From contig NZ_CP157276.1 of the NCBI RefSeq assembly GCF_040024445.1, forward strand, positions 1,984,001 through 2,048,000: a stretch of DNA of 64,000 bases. The letters are read 5' to 3'. This DNA comes from Prescottella soli. Its GTDB lineage: Bacteria > Actinomycetota > Actinomycetes > Mycobacteriales > Mycobacteriaceae. Shown piece after piece: positions 7,290 to 16,184 of this stretch (its first letter is position 1; the number at the start of each line of letters is the position of its first letter). The notes beneath the pieces were generated by a model. The model was not told where the DNA came from. It was given only the letters and a program-made list of their open reading frames with translations, and did no database searches. Both the position numbers and the translations under genes were made by a program.

Positions 7290-9017
7290 TCAGGAGTGGC
7301 GCGCCGAGTCGAACCCGGCACGTTCACTGACACGATCCACCGGGACGCCCCGACCGTTGCCCACCGTCACGACCCGGTCCGCGTGCGTCGTCGGTGGCAA
7401 CTGGTGAGTGACGAGGACCACGGTGCGGTCCGCGTCGACGAGCACGGAATCCCGGTCGAGTAGCGCGCACAGCATCGCCGCTCCGTCGGTCGCGTCGAGG
7501 TGTTCGGTCGGCTCGTCGAGCAGGAGCACCTGCGCCGGCGAGACCAGCGCGCGGGCCAACAGCAGCCGTCGACGCTGCCCGCCCGAGATCGCCCGGGCAC
7601 CACCGCCCAGCGGCGTGTGCACCCCGCGCGGGAGCTGGGACACCCACTCCCCCAGCCCCACTGTCGCCAGCGCTTCGAGGGCCTGCTCCTCGGTGAGGTC
7701 TCCGCGGGCGACGCGCAGGTTCTCGAGCACCGACGTGTCGAACACGTGGGCGTCCTCGGCGAAGAAGCCGATCCGGTGGCGCAGATCGTCCGGCCGATAC
7801 TGCTCGATCGGCACGCCGTCGGCCGACACCGTCCCGTCGACCGGCGGCAGCAGGCCGGCCAGGGTCATCAGCAGCGTCGTCTTCCCGGCGCCGCTCGCAC
7901 CGACAATCGCGATGCGGCTGCCCGGCGCGATGTCCAGATCGAGCGCCGCCGTCACGCGTTCGCTGCCCGGCCAGCCGCATCGCAGATCCCGGGCCCGAAT
8001 GTGACCGGGCCCGACCGGCACCTCGGTCCCCGCGGGCTGCGGTTCCCCGGCCCGGTCGACGAGGGCGAGAATCCGCCCCGACGCGATCCGGGCCCGGGTC
8101 AGTGCGATCGCCGCCGCAGGCAGCGCTCCCGTCGCCTCGAACGCCGCGAGCGGAACGAGGACGACGATCGCCAGCGACATCGGCGTCATGCCCCCGGGAG
8201 CCCCGCCGTCCGGCCCATAGAGCGCGATGCCGATCAACAGGGACCCCAGCACGCTCGCCCCGATCGCGAGCGGCGTGGCGGCCGCCGCGAACGCGGCCGG
8301 CATCGCCGCCCGGTCGGTGGCGCGCACGGCGTCCCGGTTCGCGTTCTCGGCACCGGCGAGGACGTCGTCCAACCGTCCGGCCACCCGCAACTCGGCGGCG
8401 TGGTCGAGCGCGGTCACCGCGGTCTCGCTGAACAGTGCCGTCGCCGCGGCACTGTCCGACTCCGCCAGACTCGCGGCCCGGGCCGACAGCCACGGCGCCA
8501 GCACCCCCGACACGGCGAGCGCCACTGCCAGCACCGCCGCGGCGGCCGGCGAGATCAGCCCGAGCAGAACCACTGCGGACAGGGCCAGGATCACCGAGAC
8601 GGCGATCGGGATGATCGCCCGGACCACCACGTCGCCGAGCGCGTCGACGTCGGCGCCGGTGCGCGCCAACAGGTCTCCGCGACGAAGACCGGCCGCGGCC
8701 GCGGGATCGCCGTCGGCGAGGCGGCGGTAGAGCATCGTCCGAGCCGACGTGGTGCCGCGCAGCGCGGCGTCGTGCGTCGCCAGGCGCTCGAGGTAGCGGA
8801 AGATGCCGCGGGAGATACCGAGGGCGCGCACGGCGACCACCGCGACCGACAGGTCCAGCACCGGCGGCATCTGCCACGCGCGGGTGATCAGCCACGCCGA
8901 AAGCGCCGCCAGCGCGAGTGCGCTCCCGAGCGTCGCCACACCCGCGGCGATCGCGGCCAGCACCCGCCGCGGCTGCAGATCCAGGAGGCGAAGCGCCCGC
9001 AGCAGATCACGATTCAT
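7290..9017 (-). CDS. cydC: thiol reductant ABC exporter subunit CydC
   Basis: Fused membrane/ATPase ABC protein of 575 aa. The N-terminal half has six hydrophobic helices; the C-terminal half has Walker A GASGAGKTT, signature SGGQRRRLLLARAL and Walker B LLLDEPTEHLD. CydDC exports cysteine and glutathione to the periplasm and is needed for assembly of cytochrome bd. ATG 9017 is used because it overlaps the cydD stop by 11 bases; the frame is open a few codons further. It is the last gene of cydABDC. No clear terminator is seen after the stop. Confidence 0.92.
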   Translation of the reverse strand: MNRDLLRALRLLDLQPRRVLAAIAAGVATLGSALALAALSAWLITRAWQMPPVLDLSVAVVAVRALGISRGIFRYLERLATHDAALRGTTSARTMLYRRLADGDPAAAAGLRRGDLLARTGADVDALGDVVVRAIIPIAVSVILALSAVVLLGLISPAAAAVLAVALAVSGVLAPWLSARAASLAESDSAAATALFSETAVTALDHAAELRVAGRLDDVLAGAENANRDAVRATDRAAMPAAFAAAATPLAIGASVLGSLLIGIALYGPDGGAPGGMTPMSLAIVVLVPLAAFEATGALPAAAIALTRARIASGRILALVDRAGEPQPAGTEVPVGPGHIRARDLRCGWPGSERVTAALDLDIAPGSRIAIVGASGAGKTTLLMTLAGLLPPVDGTVSADGVPIEQYRPDDLRHRIGFFAEDAHVFDTSVLENLRVARGDLTEEQALEALATVGLGEWVSQLPRGVHTPLGGGARAISGGQRRRLLLARALVSPAQVLLLDEPTEHLDATDGAAMLCALLDRDSVLVDADRTVVLVTHQLPPTTHADRVVTVGNGRGVPVDRVSERAGFDSARHS

Positions 9018-10740
9018 GGGACGCACCGACTTCCTGACGGGCCTCGACCTCGATCACCCGGTCACCGACGGCGAGCACGCTCGGCCGGTGCCCCACCACC
9101 ACGACCGTGCGTCCGGTGCGGGCGAGTGCCCGCAACGACGTCAACACCGTCCGCTCGGTGTCGTCGTCGAGGTGCGCGGTCGGTTCGTCGAGCAGCAACA
9201 CCGGCCGCGGCGACACGAGCAGGCGGGTGAGAGCGAGCCGCTGGCGCTGGCCGAGCGACAGTCCCAGTCCCCCGGCGCCGACCACGCTGCCCCAGCCGTG
9301 CGGCAACTCCTGCAGCACGGCGTCGAATCCGGTTGCCCGGCAGGCCTGCCGGACCTCGTCGGAGTCGACGTCGATGTCGCCGGCGAGCGCGAGGTTCTCC
9401 ACCAGCGTCCCGGGAACGATGACCGGATGCTGCGGGAGCCACGCGATCTGCGCCCACCAACCGGACGGGTCTAGGTCCTCGACGTCGACCCCGGCCACGG
9501 AAACCGAACCGTCGTCGGGGGCGGTCAGCCCCAGAACTGTCTGCAGCGCAGTCGACTTCCCCGATCCGTTGGCACCGGTCAGCACCGTCACCTCGCCGGG
9601 GACACAGCGCGCGTCGAGTCGGTGAGGGGCCGTCCCCGACCGGGATCGCACACTCACACCGGCGAGTTCGACGACGGCGCCGTCCGCCACGACCTCTGCG
9701 GTGCCGGACGCGTCACGGCGTGGCGCCTGGTCGAGCACTCCGAAGGCCTTGCTCGCGGCGGCGAGCCCGTCCTCGGCCGCGTGGAACTGGGTGCCGACCA
9801 TGCGCAGCGGCAGATACACCTCGGGCGCGAGGATGAGCGCGATGATGCCGGGCTCGAGTTCCATGTTGCCGAACACCAGGCGCAGGCCGATGCTGACGGC
9901 GATGAGCGCCACCGACAGCGTCGCGAGCAGCTCGAGCACCATCGACGACAGGAACGCCACGCGCAGCGACGACATCGTGGTCTTGCGGTGTGCGTCACCG
10001 AGTTCGCGGACCCGCGTGGCCGGGCCGTGTTCGCGGCCCAGGGCCCGCAGGGTCGGCAGGCCGGCGATCAGGTCCAGCAGCTGCCCCGACAGCCGGGTGA
10101 GGGCGGCGAGCGTCTGCTCGGACTTCCCCTTGGTGAGCATCCCGATCAGGATCATGAACACCGGGATGAGCGGCAGCGTGACGACGACGATCATCGCCGC
10201 GGTCAGGTCCTGGAAGGCGATCACCAGGAACGTCGCCGGCGTGAGCGTGGCCGCCAGGATCAGCGCCGGCAGGTAACCGGTGAGGTAGGGCGCGATCGCC
10301 CGCACCCCCCGGGTGAGCACGGTCGCGATCTCGTCGCGGCGCGGATCCAGCGTGCGGGGCGGCATCCGCACCGCGGCCTGCAGGACCTCGACCTCGAGTT
10401 CGGAGACGACGCGGTTGGCCGAGCGGTGCGCGTAGCGCGCGTGCAGCCACACCGCCAGCACCCGCACCGCCACGGCGACCGCGAGCCACGTCAGCTCGGT
10501 CCGCCAGTCCGCGACGCTGCGCCGATCCGAGGTGATGACGCCGGCCAGGATCGTGCCGATCAGGACGGCCGACGCGATCACCATCGCGACGTTGACCGCC
10601 GACAGCACCACCGTGAGGATCAGGTAGCCCCGCGCCGAAGCCGAGTACTTCCACAGACGGGGGTCGACGGGGCCCCCGGATCGTCCTGCGCGCCCCGCCC
10701 GTCGTCGAGCCCGGGCGGGGCGTTCGGTCGCTGTACTCAT
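9007..10740 (-). CDS. cydD: thiol reductant ABC exporter subunit CydD
   Basis: This 577-aa ABC transporter half has six transmembrane helices, Walker A GANGSGKST, signature LSLGQRQRLALTRLL and Walker B LLLDEPTAHLD followed by an H-loop (VVVVGHRPS). It pairs with CydC to export low-molecular-weight thiols. The start at 10740 overlaps the cydB stop by 4 bases (ATGA), so the two are translationally coupled. A basic Arg/Ala-rich N terminus precedes the first helix. The frame continues upstream to 10878 but that part is antisense to cydB. Confidence 0.93.
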   Translation of the reverse strand: MSTATERPARARRRAGRAGRSGGPVDPRLWKYSASARGYLILTVVLSAVNVAMVIASAVLIGTILAGVITSDRRSVADWRTELTWLAVAVAVRVLAVWLHARYAHRSANRVVSELEVEVLQAAVRMPPRTLDPRRDEIATVLTRGVRAIAPYLTGYLPALILAATLTPATFLVIAFQDLTAAMIVVVTLPLIPVFMILIGMLTKGKSEQTLAALTRLSGQLLDLIAGLPTLRALGREHGPATRVRELGDAHRKTTMSSLRVAFLSSMVLELLATLSVALIAVSIGLRLVFGNMELEPGIIALILAPEVYLPLRMVGTQFHAAEDGLAAASKAFGVLDQAPRRDASGTAEVVADGAVVELAGVSVRSRSGTAPHRLDARCVPGEVTVLTGANGSGKSTALQTVLGLTAPDDGSVSVAGVDVEDLDPSGWWAQIAWLPQHPVIVPGTLVENLALAGDIDVDSDEVRQACRATGFDAVLQELPHGWGSVVGAGGLGLSLGQRQRLALTRLLVSPRPVLLLDEPTAHLDDDTERTVLTSLRALARTGRTVVVVGHRPSVLAVGDRVIEVEARQEVGASHES

Positions 10741-11774
10741 CCGACCTTCGAGGATCCGGCCTTGCGAGGCAGGCCGATCGACGGCGGGATCTGCTTCGTG
10801 GAGATCCGCTTCCGGAACACCCAGTACGTCCAGCCCTGGTAGATCAGCACGATCGGTGTGAGTATCACTGCCGCCCAACTCATCACCGTCAGCGTGTAGT
10901 GGCTCGACGACGCGTTCTGGATCGTGAGGTTGAACGCCGGATCGGTCGTCGACGGCATCACGTTCGGGTACAGCGAGGCGAACAGCAACACGGTGGTCGC
11001 CATGACCGCGAGCGTGGTGAACGCGAACGCCCAGCCCTCACGCTCGGCCCGGGTGAGCACCACCACCGCGATGACCGCGATCGCCGCGAGCGCCACCAGG
11101 ATCCACGTCCAGCCCTTGCCGTAGGCCAGCTGGGTCCACAGCACGAACCCGCCCGCGATGGGCACGGTCGGGATGGCGAGCTTCTTCGCGATGTCCGCGG
11201 CGTCGATCCGCACGTCGTCGGCGGTCTTGAGGGCGATGAACACCGCACCGTGCAGGGCGAACACGAGCGCGGTCGTGATGCCACCGAGCAGCGCGTACGG
11301 GTTGAGCAGCTCGAAGAAGTTGGACGTCACCTGCTTGTCTGCGTTGATCGCGACGCCGCGGACGATGTTCGCGAACGCGACACCCCACAGCACCGCCGGC
11401 ACCCAGGAGCCGATCATGATGCCCAGGTCGGCCCGCCAGCGCCACTTGTCGTCGTCGATCTTGCCGCGCCATTCGATCGCGACGATCCGCAGGATCAGCG
11501 CCACCAGAATGAGCAGCAACGGCAGGTAGAACCCGGAGAACAGCGTTGCGTACCAGTCGGGGAACGCCGCGAACAACGCACCGCCACCGGTGATCAGCCA
11601 CACCTCGTTCCCATCCCAGACCGGCCCGATCGTGTTGAGGAGGACACGACGTCGGTTGTCCGTCTTACCGAGTACCGGCATCAGCATTCCGACGCCGAAG
11701 TCGAAGCCCTCCAACACGAAGTAGCCCGTGAAGAGCACCGCGATGAGGATGAACCAGAATTCCTGCAGTCCCAT
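10737..11774 (-). CDS. cydB: cytochrome bd ubiquinol oxidase subunit II
   Basis: The protein is 345 aa with about eight or nine membrane helices. The N-terminal signature LEGFDFGVGML is diagnostic for CydB. Together with CydA it forms the high-affinity, proton-pump-independent terminal oxidase that works at low oxygen and resists nitric oxide and sulfide. ATG 11774 follows the cydA stop with a 9-base gap containing GGAG. Length is normal for the actinobacterial type. Confidence 0.95.
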   Translation of the reverse strand: MGLQEFWFILIAVLFTGYFVLEGFDFGVGMLMPVLGKTDNRRRVLLNTIGPVWDGNEVWLITGGGALFAAFPDWYATLFSGFYLPLLLILVALILRIVAIEWRGKIDDDKWRWRADLGIMIGSWVPAVLWGVAFANIVRGVAINADKQVTSNFFELLNPYALLGGITTALVFALHGAVFIALKTADDVRIDAADIAKKLAIPTVPIAGGFVLWTQLAYGKGWTWILVALAAIAVIAVVVLTRAEREGWAFAFTTLAVMATTVLLFASLYPNVMPSTTDPAFNLTIQNASSSHYTLTVMSWAAVILTPIVLIYQGWTYWVFRKRISTKQIPPSIGLPRKAGSSKVG

Positions 11775-11783
11775 GACGGTCTC

Positions 11784-13301
11784 CTAGTACGCGAACGACA
11801 GTTGCTCTTCGGGCTCCGGTTCGCCCGGCTCGCCCGGACCACCAGCCCCCGGTTTCGGGCCCGCGACCGGCGGATGCAGATCGTGTGGCGACGGCCCCTC
11901 GATCGCGTACCGGCGAATCAGGTAGAACCACACGACACCCAGAGCGCCGTACAGCAGTGTGAACACGATCAGCGACGTCAGGACGAGTCCGGCCGAATGA
12001 TCCGAGACACCCTGGTCGACGGTGAGCCGGATCATGTCGACGCCGGTCGGGTTCGGTGCGACCACCCACGGCTGGCGGCCCATCTCGGTGAAGATCCAGC
12101 CCGCACTGTTGGCCAGGAACGGTGTCGGAATCGCGATGAGGCACAGCCACTTGAACCATTTCTGGTCCGGGACACGACCACCGCGAGTGACCCACAGTCC
12201 GGCCAGTGCCAGCGCCAGCGAACCGGCCGCCAGGCCGATCATCGCGCGGAAGGACCAGTACGTGACGAAGAGGTTGGGGCGGTAGTTGCCGGGGCCGAAC
12301 TTGTCGACGTACTGCGCCTGCAGGTCCTCGACACCCTGCAGCGTCACCCCGCTGAACTTGCCCTCGGCGAGCCACGGCAGCACGTACGGGACCTTGATCA
12401 CGTGGTTGACGCTGTCGCAGTTGTTGTGGGTGCCGACCGTGAGAACCGAGAAGTCGGGGTCGGTCTCCGTGTGGCACAAGGACTCCGCGGACGCCATCTT
12501 CATCGGCTGCTGCTGGAACATGAGCTTGCCCTGGACGTCACCGGTGTAGATGAGGCCGATGCCGGCGATGATCATCACGAGCATGCCGAGCCGCGCGGCC
12601 GGCCGGAACATCCCGCGCGCGTCCTGGACGAGGGTTTCGGCCTCCTCCGGCGCAGCGGTCTTGGACTTGCGCATGTTGCGCACCATCCACCATCCGGCGA
12701 TACCGAGGACGAAGGTGGATGCGGTCAGGAATCCGCCGGCTACCGCGTGGAAGTAGGCGGCGATCGCGGTGTTGTTGCTGAGCAGCGCCCAGATGCTCTC
12801 GAGTTCGGCTCGTCCGGTCTCCGGGTTGAACTTCGCGCCCACCGGATGCTGCATGAACGAGTTGGCGACGATGATGAAGTATGCCGACGCGTTCACACCG
12901 ATCGCGGCCAGCCAGATCGTCGCGAGATGAACGCCCTTGGGCAGGCGCGTCCAGCCGAAGATCCACAGACCGAGGAAGGTCGATTCCAGGAAGAACGCGA
13001 CGAGGCCCTCGAGTGCGAGTGGTGCGCCGAATACGTCACCGACGAAGCGGGAGTACTCGCTCCAGTTCATGCCGAACTGGAATTCCTGCACGATGCCTGT
13101 CGCGACACCGATCGCGAAGTTGATGAGGAAGAACTTGCCGAAGAACTTGGTGAGGCGATACCAGTGGTCCTTCTTGGTCACCACCCACATGGTCTGCATG
13201 ATCGCGACCAGTGGTGCCAGTCCGATCGTGAGCGGAACGAAGATGAAGTGATAGACGGTGGTGATTCCGAACTGCCACCGGGAGACATCCAAGACATCCA
13301 T
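11784..13301 (-). CDS. cydA: cytochrome bd ubiquinol oxidase subunit I
   Basis: Heme-carrying subunit of cytochrome bd, 505 aa. Visible landmarks are the axial-ligand helix TTVYHFIFVPLTIG near the N terminus, the quinol-loop region, AYFHAVAGGF (second heme ligand His) and the conserved GRQPW. The Q loop is short, as in other actinobacteria. It leads the cydABDC operon. A 150-base upstream region holds a -10-like TAGGTT (13445-13450) and a perfect palindrome at 13414-13430. In M. tuberculosis cydABDC lies elsewhere (Rv1620c-1623c), so here the operon interrupts the conserved block. Confidence 0.95.
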   Translation of the reverse strand: MDVLDVSRWQFGITTVYHFIFVPLTIGLAPLVAIMQTMWVVTKKDHWYRLTKFFGKFFLINFAIGVATGIVQEFQFGMNWSEYSRFVGDVFGAPLALEGLVAFFLESTFLGLWIFGWTRLPKGVHLATIWLAAIGVNASAYFIIVANSFMQHPVGAKFNPETGRAELESIWALLSNNTAIAAYFHAVAGGFLTASTFVLGIAGWWMVRNMRKSKTAAPEEAETLVQDARGMFRPAARLGMLVMIIAGIGLIYTGDVQGKLMFQQQPMKMASAESLCHTETDPDFSVLTVGTHNNCDSVNHVIKVPYVLPWLAEGKFSGVTLQGVEDLQAQYVDKFGPGNYRPNLFVTYWSFRAMIGLAAGSLALALAGLWVTRGGRVPDQKWFKWLCLIAIPTPFLANSAGWIFTEMGRQPWVVAPNPTGVDMIRLTVDQGVSDHSAGLVLTSLIVFTLLYGALGVVWFYLIRRYAIEGPSPHDLHPPVAGPKPGAGGPGEPGEPEPEEQLSFAY

Positions 13302-13413
13302 GGCTACTCCGAGAACTCGGCCCGTAGGACAGGCTTCGGGTTCGAGACGTGGGCGTCCGCTCGATCCCTGTGCACAAAGCTACTGCCGGGCGTACTTCCC
13401 CGCAGCTGTTTGT

Positions 13414-13430
13414 TACTACGGAATGTAGTA
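13414..13430. promoter_or_regulatory. palindrome TACTAC-N5-GTAGTA, candidate operator of cydABDC
   Basis: A perfect 6-bp inverted repeat, TACTACGGAATGTAGTA, lies just downstream of the putative cydA -10 element, where a repressor would block transcription. It resembles the TACTACA/TGTAGTA half-sites of MecI/BlaI-family repressors with one mismatch. The assignment to that family is inference. Confidence 0.5.
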
Positions 13431-13444
13431 GACCATCCGGTTCA

Positions 13445-13450
13445 AACCTA
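13445..13450 (-). promoter_or_regulatory. candidate -10 hexamer of the cydABDC promoter
   Basis: TAGGTT on the minus strand would start transcription near 13438, giving a 5' leader of about 137 bases that contains the palindrome 13414-13430. Confidence 0.4.
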
Positions 13451-13457
13451 GCCGGGA

Positions 13458-14318
13458 TCAGTTCGAGCCGACCGTCTCCACCGCCAACCCCACCAGCGAG
13501 GTCACATCCTCGGCCGCGGGCGGAACCGGCAACTTCAGCCCGTCCAGGGTGTGCACGCGGGCAGCCAGAGTGATACTCGAAATCAACCAAACCCCCTCCG
13601 CTGCAATCAGATCGGCCGGAAAGAGGGGTGCATACTCACACGTGTACCCCTTGTCCGGGGCCACCTCGAACAGCGCCTTCTGGGTGGTGCCGGGAAGGAT
13701 GCTCTGATCCGGTGGCGGAGTGATCAACGTCTTACCCCGGGCGATCACGACGGTGGAGCGCGGACCCTCCAGAACGCGGCCCTCGCTGCTCGTGAAGACC
13801 ACGTCGTCGGCGCCGTGCGATTGCGCGTGCCGCAGGGCCGCCATGTTCGTCGCGTACGACAGGGTCTTCGCGCCCAACAGTTGCCACGGCGCCGTCGCCG
13901 ACAGATCGACCGAGAAGCCGCGGCGCAGGGTCATCGCCGAGACGCCGTCGCGGCGGGCCTGCAGCACCCGCTCGGCCACCGGACCCACGGTGATGAACGC
14001 GGTCGGCGGGCCGCCACCCTCACGGCCGCGGCTGAGTACCAGCCGCATCCACCCCTCCCGGTCGCTGCCCCACTCCCGGGCCGCAGTCTCGATCGCCCGG
14101 GACCACAGCCCGCGCCCGGGCCACGGCAAGGCGAGGGCCCGCGCCGACGACTCCAGCCGGTCGAGATGAAGCGCTGGTTTGCACGCCCGGCCGTCGCGTA
14201 CCAGCAGCGTCTCGAACACGCCGTCGCCGCGAACCACAGCGAGGTCGTCCACGTGCAGGAGGGGCTCGTCTGCGTCGCGCACCTGCCCGTCCAGCGTCAC
14301 CAGCACCTGCTCTGCCAT
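13458..14318 (-). CDS. pabC: aminotransferase class IV (aminodeoxychorismate lyase-like)
   Basis: A fold-type IV PLP enzyme of 286 aa. The N-terminal motif VVRGDGVFETLLV and the LGAKTLSYATNM segment with the PLP-binding lysine are typical, and EGRVLEGPRSTVV matches the cofactor-phosphate region. It corresponds to Rv0812 and probably makes 4-aminobenzoate for folate; branched-chain or D-amino-acid aminotransferase activity cannot be excluded. ATG 14318 is supported by a TATGGT hexamer ending 6 bases upstream, so the message is probably leaderless. It is divergent from the folate-binding ygfZ gene, itself also leaderless. Confidence 0.86.
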   Translation of the reverse strand: MAEQVLVTLDGQVRDADEPLLHVDDLAVVRGDGVFETLLVRDGRACKPALHLDRLESSARALALPWPGRGLWSRAIETAAREWGSDREGWMRLVLSRGREGGGPPTAFITVGPVAERVLQARRDGVSAMTLRRGFSVDLSATAPWQLLGAKTLSYATNMAALRHAQSHGADDVVFTSSEGRVLEGPRSTVVIARGKTLITPPPDQSILPGTTQKALFEVAPDKGYTCEYAPLFPADLIAAEGVWLISSITLAARVHTLDGLKLPVPPAAEDVTSLVGLAVETVGSN

Positions 14319-14324
14319 GCGCCC

Positions 14325-14330
14325 ACCATA
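14325..14330 (-). promoter_or_regulatory. -10 hexamer, leaderless pabC promoter
   Basis: TATGGT on the minus strand ends 6 bases before ATG 14318. This fits a leaderless transcript; no Shine-Dalgarno is present. Confidence 0.6.
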
Positions 14331-14394
14331 GCCAAAACCCCGCACTACCTGCAGTTCCGATACCGCTTCGCGGGGCATGCCCGACTTCCGCTCC

Positions 14395-14400
14395 TAGAAT
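14395..14400 (+). promoter_or_regulatory. -10 hexamer, leaderless ygfZ promoter
   Basis: TAGAAT ends 6 bases before the GTG at 14407. No Shine-Dalgarno is present. Confidence 0.65.
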
Positions 14401-14406
14401 GTCCGT

Positions 14407-15537
14407 GTGGCCGACTCTCCGCTCGTTGCACCCAGTCCACTGCTCTCCACGCCCGGCGCGGTACCGCCGCCCGAGGGATCGCCCGATACCGGCGTCGCCT
14501 GGCACTACGGCGACCCGTTCGCCGAACAGCGCGCCGCGACCCGCGCGGTCGCCGTCGTCGACCGCTCCCACCGGTTCGTGATCGCGATCTCCGGCGACGA
14601 GCGCCTGACGTGGCTGCACACCATCTCCAGCCAGCACGTCGCGGCCCTGCCGGACCGCACCAGCGCCGAGAACCTCAGCCTCGACCTCAACGGCCGGATC
14701 GAGCACCACTGGGTGCAGACCGACATCGACGGCGTCACCTGGATCGACACCGAGGCCGACCGCGGACCCGACCTGCTGGGCTTCCTGCAGAAGATGGTGT
14801 TCTGGTCCAAGGCCGAACCCCGCGACGGCAACGACATGGCCGTGCTGAGCCTGATCGGCCCCGACGCGACCTCGCCCGCGGTGCTCGCGGCGCTGGGCGT
14901 CACCGACCTGCCGGACGTCTACCAGGCGGTGTCGCTGGAGGGCGGCGGGTTCCTGCGCCGGATGCCGTGGCCCACCGCGGACTCGTTCGACCTCCTGGTG
15001 CCGCGCTCCGACCTGCCCCGGTGGTGGACCGCGCTCACCGACGCCGGGGCCCGACCGGCCGGATCGTGGGCGTTCGAGGCCCTGCGGGTGGCCGCGTACC
15101 GGCCGCGCATCGGCGTGGACACCGACGACCGCACCATCCCCCACGAGGCCGGCTGGATCGGCGGCCCCGCCGAGCACGGCGCCGTGCACCTCGACAAGGG
15201 CTGCTACCGCGGCCAGGAGACCGTGGCGCGCGTGCACAACCTCGGGAAGCCGCCGCGGCACCTGGTGATGCTGCACCTCGACGGCTCCGCCGAGGGTCGC
15301 CCCGAGGTGGGCGAGGCGGTGACCGCCGACGGCCGCGCCGTCGGGCGACTCGGCACCGTCGTCGACCACTTCGAGTGGGGGCCCATCGCGCTCGCGCTCG
15401 TGAAGCGGACCGTGCCCGCGGACACCGCACTCGTGACCGGACCCTGCGCCGCGTCGATCGACGAGGACTCCGTGCCCCGGCACGACGAGGTCCAGGCGGG
15501 GCGGGAAGCCGTCGACCGGTTGCGCGGCCGCCGGTGA
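14407..15537 (+). CDS. ygfZ: YgfZ/GcvT-family tetrahydrofolate-binding protein
   Basis: The protein is 376 aa. The signature KGCYRGQETVARV, with the conserved Cys, identifies the YgfZ family, which binds tetrahydrofolate and helps maintain iron-sulfur enzymes under oxidative stress. The overall fold is that of GcvT. It matches Rv0811c by position and content. GTG 14407 is preceded by a perfect TAGAAT with 6 bases between, so it is probably translated leaderlessly. The stop overlaps the MOSC gene start (GTGA). Confidence 0.9.
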   Translation: MADSPLVAPSPLLSTPGAVPPPEGSPDTGVAWHYGDPFAEQRAATRAVAVVDRSHRFVIAISGDERLTWLHTISSQHVAALPDRTSAENLSLDLNGRIEHHWVQTDIDGVTWIDTEADRGPDLLGFLQKMVFWSKAEPRDGNDMAVLSLIGPDATSPAVLAALGVTDLPDVYQAVSLEGGGFLRRMPWPTADSFDLLVPRSDLPRWWTALTDAGARPAGSWAFEALRVAAYRPRIGVDTDDRTIPHEAGWIGGPAEHGAVHLDKGCYRGQETVARVHNLGKPPRHLVMLHLDGSAEGRPEVGEAVTADGRAVGRLGTVVDHFEWGPIALALVKRTVPADTALVTGPCAASIDEDSVPRHDEVQAGREAVDRLRGRR

Positions 15538-16184
15538 CGGGGCGCGTCGAGGCGGTGTGCGTCGTGTTCGCCGAGCGCGACGCCCCGAGCAAACGGTCAC
15601 CGCGCACGGCCATCGACAAGCGGCCCGTCGACGGCCCGGTGCGGGTCGAGCTGGGCGGGGTCACCGGCGACCACGTGTGCGACACGAAGTTCCACGGCGG
15701 CCGCGACAAGGCCGTCTACGCGTACTCCGCGGAGGAAGCGGACCGGTGGGGTGACGAGCTCGGCCGGTCCCTCGCACCCGGCTGGTTCGGGGAGAACATC
15801 CGTGTGGTGGGCGTCCCGACCACCGACGCGGTGATCGGAACTCGCTGGCGGATCGGCACCACCGAGCTCGAGGTCACCGAGCCGCGGGTGCCGTGCGGGA
15901 CGTTCGCGCACTGGACCGGCGAACCGCAGTGGGTCAAACGCTTCACCGCGCGCGCCGACGTCGGCGCCTACCTGCGGGTGCTGGCGCCCGGGCACCTGCA
16001 GGCCGGTGACCCGGTGGAGGTCCTGTCGGTCCCGGCGCACGGGGTGACCGTCCGCGACGTGTTCGTGGGCGACGACCCTGCCCGGCTGCGCGCGCTCCTC
16101 GCCGGGCAACCCGATCTCGCGGACGGGGCGGACGCCCGCGTCCGGAAGTTCCTGAGCCGTCTGGAAGAACAGGTGTCGTCGTGA
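15534..16184 (+). CDS. MOSC domain-containing protein
   Basis: A MOSC-domain protein of 216 aa (YiiM-like). The conserved pattern FHGGRDKAVYAY, GENIRV and EVTEPRVPCGTF includes the conserved Cys thought to carry sulfur to molybdenum cofactor in related enzymes. A small C-terminal extension follows. The GTG at 15534 overlaps the ygfZ stop by 4 bases. The frame is open far upstream (to 13551), but that part is antisense to pabC and out of frame with ygfZ and is not coding. The substrate is unknown; YiiM relatives reduce N-hydroxylated compounds. Confidence 0.87.
   Translation: MTGRVEAVCVVFAERDAPSKRSPRTAIDKRPVDGPVRVELGGVTGDHVCDTKFHGGRDKAVYAYSAEEADRWGDELGRSLAPGWFGENIRVVGVPTTDAVIGTRWRIGTTELEVTEPRVPCGTFAHWTGEPQWVKRFTARADVGAYLRVLAPGHLQAGDPVEVLSVPAHGVTVRDVFVGDDPARLRALLAGQPDLADGADARVRKFLSRLEEQVSS

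Noticed and set aside
10899-13451. 850-codon plus-strand frame across cydB and cydA
   Set aside because: It is antisense to two well-recognised membrane subunits and shows the low-complexity composition of a shadow frame.
13551-15533. Long upstream extension of the MOSC frame
   Set aside because: It runs antisense to pabC and out of frame through ygfZ; the GTGA overlap at 15534 marks the real MOSC start.
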